Source of the DNA: Hydrogenophaga crassostreae
Lineage (GTDB): Bacteria; Pseudomonadota; Gammaproteobacteria; Burkholderiales; Burkholderiaceae_C
Assembly (NCBI RefSeq): GCF_001761385.1
Contig: NZ_CP017476.1
Span: 1,663,501-1,727,500, forward strand
Direction: 5' to 3'
DNA: 64,000 bases
Shown: positions 61,131 through 64,000 of the stretch, piece by piece
Layout of the letters: each line of letters begins with the position of its first letter
Numbering within the stretch: the first letter of the stretch is position 1
Made by a program: the position numbers and the translations under genes
Notes under the pieces: generated by a model
Seen by the model: only the letters and a program-made list of their open reading frames with translations
Told to the model about the DNA's origin: nothing
The model's database searches: none

Positions 61131-61178
61131 GGTCTTGTATTTTGCTTGGATAGACTGGCAAAGGCAAAAGGCAAGACC
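61131..61178. repeat. palindromic repeat, copy B
   Basis: GGTCTTGTATTTTGCTTGG ... GGCAAAAGGCAAGACC, the most divergent copy, 65 bp upstream of the ankyrin gene. Confidence 0.65.
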
Positions 61179-61234
61179 TGACCCTGGAACCGGCGTTCAC
61201 CGTGGCGCAGACGGCGGGCTTTGACGGAGTTTGG

Positions 61235-61282
61235 GGTCTTGGCTTTTGCCTGCACAAGTTGGAAGAGGCAAAAGGCAAGACC
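61235..61282. repeat. palindromic repeat, copy C
   Basis: GGTCTTGGCTTTTGCC, loop TGCACAAGTTGGAAGA, GGCAAAAGGCAAGACC: 16-bp stem with one mismatch. Loop nearly identical to copy A. Confidence 0.85.
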
Positions 61283-61342
61283 TAACCCTGAAACCTCTGA
61301 AACCCTTGGAAATCGGCTTGACTTTCAAGATGGTACTGACCC

Positions 61343-62008
61343 TCAAGAGTTATTGTTGTGCCTTGAGAACCGCCCCCTACCGTTCTCAATGATCTTCCTT
61401 ACTAGGATACCAACTGTTGTTGAAGGGCAGCCCAAGGGAATCCCTTCAGTTTCTCGCTGCAATAGAAGGGATTTAGATCGATTGAATGCATCGTCTACCT
61501 TGTCCTTCACTAGATCAAAATCAATCACAGCCCCATTTTCATGATCATACTGCGGCATAAGCGCTCTTAAACGTCGCTGAATTCTATGCCTATCATCTTG
61601 TCCGCCATAGTTTATTAGATGAAGTAGTGGCCATATTTCGAAGCAGGGATTGGAGAAGGCTATATCGATTCGATTGCTTTTAGCAAGCTCAATCGCTTCA
61701 TTCACTCGGGGATGCTCATCTCGATCAAAAACCGCCCACACTCGGAAAACATCAAAACTATTCCTCGACCGTCTTTGCTCCAATAAAAGTCTTTCCCTTT
61801 CTTCTATAGCTGCATTCACCACAGTTATGGGTACACCTGTGATTGGAAGAAATCTAAGGGCTACCAAACCGGATCCATACTCTTGCTTGCAGCTTTCGAG
61901 ATACTCTCGTTCGGTTACTTTTCCTTCGCATGCAACAACAATTTCTACTTTTGGCGCTATAATTTTCGACCTTCTACTAATAGAAGGTGCTGATGGTATT
62001 CGCTGCAT
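61343..62008 (-). CDS. rloB: RloB-type TOPRIM-fold protein of an Abi defence pair
   Basis: 221 residues from the ATG at 62008, one base after the rloA stop. RloB features are EIVVACEGKVTEREYLES (acidic strand one), VWAVFDRDEHPRV (DRDEH acidic motif) and FSNPCFEIWPLLHLINY. The RloB domain resembles TOPRIM-type nucleases and is the presumed effector. AT-rich compared with flanking genes. Encoded with an RloA-type ATPase, a recurrent pair also called AbiLi/AbiLii. Confidence 0.9.
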   Translation of the reverse strand: MQRIPSAPSISRRSKIIAPKVEIVVACEGKVTEREYLESCKQEYGSGLVALRFLPITGVPITVVNAAIEERERLLLEQRRSRNSFDVFRVWAVFDRDEHPRVNEAIELAKSNRIDIAFSNPCFEIWPLLHLINYGGQDDRHRIQRRLRALMPQYDHENGAVIDFDLVKDKVDDAFNRSKSLLLQRETEGIPLGCPSTTVGILVRKIIENGRGRFSRHNNNS

Positions 62009-62009
62009 T

Positions 62010-63377
62010 TCAATCTTCCGCAGTTGATGCGTGAAGCGTTCGAACAAAGTCCTTCAGGCTACAACCCATAAAAGGTGTGGCTCCAAATCGACCCTCTAGG
62101 TAACCCTGTTCAAAATTATCCGTCGCTCGAACCTTTATGTCACTCAAGGCATACACGTGAGTTGCCCCGCCCAAATCCTTTTCGGTAAACCAAAGTTGAT
62201 CTCTTCGCAACAGTCCGCCACTTAAAAGATTAGTATCATGCGTTGAAAATATTAGCTGCGATTTTCCAATATTGGTGTCCGGGCTGGAGAATAGTTTGAT
62301 CAGCTCTCTTGATACCAGCGGGTGCAACGCCGTATTTAATTCATCAACAATAAGTAGACCTCCCTCATTAAGCCGTGCGAACGCTGGGCCCAACAGCTGG
62401 AGCAATGCCAATGTTCCGGTGCTTTCACGCTTTAGTTTGATTGGATATTTACCTCTATCTTTGCCAATATGTAAGAGTTCTACCTTTGGGCGATCTACAT
62501 TTTTCGGAAATTCAAAATTCTCCTCGTTTTGTGGAAGATGCTTTTTTAGGACCTGCTCGAAGTCCTGAAGAAGCTCCGCAGTCCTCTTGTCCGGAGGAGA
62601 TTTCGAGAAATCAATTCCATTGACTCCAATATCTGCAGCTTTCAAAAACTCTATCGCCATTTTTTGCCTACCTTCATCTGCTCCGAAATAGGCGGTGATT
62701 TGCTCTGCAATACTTGCCTCATTAATTTTGGAGTCAAGTCGATGCACAACTTTTGAAAAGAAGAATTCGAATATTGGGGTAATTTGTGGATGAGAATTTT
62801 GAGCCGCAGCAGACAGAAAAAGGCTGTTTGGGCGGACAAGCTTTGCAATTTGTTTATTCTCTCCCTTCAACGCCTTGCCAAACTTAAATTCAATATTTAG
62901 GTCGCTATTGGTTTCTCGCGCGAATAATACAGATCGAACTTGTCGTGGGGCAGATAGATCAAAAGAATACAGCCACTCTTGAACAATCTTTTTCCCATCA
63001 AGCGAATATCCGTAGTGATACCTATAACCGTCTAAAACGATATCGGCATCGTATCGCGAAGGTTTCTCCTTTGATGATTCATTGAGAAGAAACGGATAGT
63101 AGGGTGTTCCGGAGCTACTTGCGCGCCCAGTATGAGATGAAACGATCCCATCCCCAAAGAATTCCATTGCAGAAAGCAATGTCGATTTGCCAGAGGCATT
63201 TGCGCCATAGATTCCTAAAACGGGTACAACCTTTAACGCCTTTTCAATTCCTGCTGCTGTTTCGGATGCCACAGGAATGAGGCCTGACTCATCGTCCTTG
63301 AGCGAAGTTGCAGTGAGCTGTAGCTCTTGGTAGGACTCGATCGAGCCATGATTTTCGACGCCAAACCGGAGTAGCAT
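62010..63377 (-). CDS. rloA: RloA-type AAA ATPase of an Abi defence pair
   Basis: 455 residues. ABC/OLD-like ATPase: Walker A GIYGANASGKST at residues 55-66, Walker B GGLLIVDELNTALHP, and the His switch IFSTHDTNLLSGG. Begins with MLLRFGVENHGSIESYQELQ, the typical RecF-like opening. RloA binds and releases the RloB nuclease after sensing phage damage by family analogy. Translationally adjacent to rloB. Confidence 0.9.
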   Translation of the reverse strand: MLLRFGVENHGSIESYQELQLTATSLKDDESGLIPVASETAAGIEKALKVVPVLGIYGANASGKSTLLSAMEFFGDGIVSSHTGRASSSGTPYYPFLLNESSKEKPSRYDADIVLDGYRYHYGYSLDGKKIVQEWLYSFDLSAPRQVRSVLFARETNSDLNIEFKFGKALKGENKQIAKLVRPNSLFLSAAAQNSHPQITPIFEFFFSKVVHRLDSKINEASIAEQITAYFGADEGRQKMAIEFLKAADIGVNGIDFSKSPPDKRTAELLQDFEQVLKKHLPQNEENFEFPKNVDRPKVELLHIGKDRGKYPIKLKRESTGTLALLQLLGPAFARLNEGGLLIVDELNTALHPLVSRELIKLFSSPDTNIGKSQLIFSTHDTNLLSGGLLRRDQLWFTEKDLGGATHVYALSDIKVRATDNFEQGYLEGRFGATPFMGCSLKDFVRTLHASTAED

Positions 63378-63599
63378 TTATCATTCCTAGGTGCATTTTT
63401 GCAATATTTTTACACAAAACTGAGTTCAAAGGATGCTTGGAAGCTTTTTCGCAACAATTTCTCTCTCCGGCCGCAAGGATAAATCAGGCCATTCTTTGAA
63501 GGACATCGGGGTCAGGCCCTGCCTTTTTTTCTCCGGATGCACTTCTAAGGCCTTGATTTGACCGCCAGAGGTCATCCGAACTCCAGGGGCCAGCTTTCT

Positions 63600-64000
63600 T
63601 CAACCTGCAGCCCCCTCAGCCCCACCCCCCACCGCCCGCAACACCACCAGCAACTCCTTCGCCTGCACCCGATCCCCAGACACCACATAAACAGCATCCA
63701 CCTCGGCATCGCGATCCGCAGCCACGTGGGTTTCCATCTTCATGGCTTCCAGCGAAAGCAGCGTGCTGCCGGCGTTGACGCGCTGGCCCGCGGTCACGGC
63801 CACGTTGACGATGGCGCCGGGCATGGGCGCGGCCACATGCCAGGGGTTGCCGGGCTCGGCCAGCGGGCGGGCACCCTCCGCCGCCGCGGCGTTGGCGGCG
63901 GCCACGCGCACGGTGCGCGACTGGCCGTTGAGCTCAAACTGCACCTTGTGGGCGGTTTCGCCGTCGTCTGCGATGCTTTGCAGGGCCACCAGCAGGGTCT
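63600..64000 (-). CDS. pyruvate carboxylase, C-terminal biotin carrier part
   Basis: Partial gene running off the right edge; its 3' end is at 63600. The visible end carries FELNGQSRTVRV and the biotin-attachment motif EAMKMET, with MPGAIVNVAVTAGQRVNAG before it. FELNGQ-RTVRV followed by a carrier domain is typical of pyruvate carboxylase or oxaloacetate decarboxylase alpha subunits. The other domains are outside the window. Confidence 0.8.
   Translation of the reverse strand, partial: TLLVALQSIADDGETAHKVQFELNGQSRTVRVAAANAAAAEGARPLAEPGNPWHVAAPMPGAIVNVAVTAGQRVNAGSTLLSLEAMKMETHVAADRDAEVDAVYVVSGDRVQAKELLVVLRAVGGGAEGAAG

Overview
The window is high-GC DNA from a betaproteobacterium, most likely family Comamonadaceae (a Hydrogenophaga- or Comamonas-like genome). 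The reasons are the rpsP-rimM-trmD-rplS operon followed by a CoA-type Nudix hydrolase and a CobD/CbiB-family gene, an rpoH with a CIRCE element, a MobA-type 3-hydroxybenzoate 4-hydroxylase next to a MarR regulator, an AraC-type regulator beside pobA, and many LysR/IclR-style catabolic neighbourhoods. The genus is inference; no rRNA or tRNA gene was seen.

Layout. 1-4.3 kb: a leftward catabolic cluster (cyclase-family hydrolase, SDR, OsmC, TRAP transporter binding protein) under a divergent LysR gene. 4.3-9.2 kb: small stress or hypothetical genes (ArsR/SRPBCC pair, DUF1697, VOC, SRPBCC, membrane protein, branched-chain-type ABC binding protein), including a fossil of an acyl-CoA dehydrogenase at 7.85-7.96 kb. 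9.4-13.7 kb: gcdH with divergent LysR, msrA and small enzymes. 13.7-16.9 kb: pobA, AraC regulator, EamA exporter. 16.9-22.8 kb: a zinc locus with znuCBA running left and zur plus a LolCD-like ABC exporter pair, a small Cys protein and a DUF3299 protein running right, from one shared region with tandem palindromic operators. 22.9-31 kb: transporter, TM2 protein, GNAT, ribosomal operon, Nudix, CobD-like, rpoH. 30.8-33.3 kb: mobR/mobA.

33.4-38.9 kb is an accessory block of four consecutive exported proteins (two small Cys-rich proteins, a three-repeat probable beta-trefoil protein, and an 872-residue zinc-metalloprotease-like protein) with its own candidate promoter and a hairpin-rich leader. 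39-46.6 kb: DksA/TraR-like protein, DUF6920-type protein, an alpha/beta hydrolase broken by one in-frame TAG, a complete [FeFe]-hydrogenase carrying an extra C-terminal NTF2-like domain, a DUF2130 protein and a lipoprotein. 47.2-60.3 kb: aldo/keto reductase, hybrid sensor kinase, ribosome hibernation factor, a 54-residue mini-DksA relic, a ParD-like/map pair, TauD-type dioxygenase, EAL-HDOD protein and lipoproteins.

60.3-63.5 kb is a visibly AT-richer island: an exported ankyrin protein bracketed by long palindromic repeats, followed by the RloA/RloB ATPase-TOPRIM pair (an Abi-type phage-defence module). The window ends in the biotin carrier domain of a probable pyruvate carboxylase.

How the genes work together: pobA and mobA both make protocatechuate from hydroxybenzoates, gcdH drains glutaryl-CoA, and the LysR/MarR/AraC genes beside them are the likely local switches. 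The most unusual items are the [FeFe]-hydrogenase/NTF2 fusion, the exported metalloprotease cassette, the rpoH CIRCE element, and the double-operator regulatory regions of arsR, zur/znuC and mobA.
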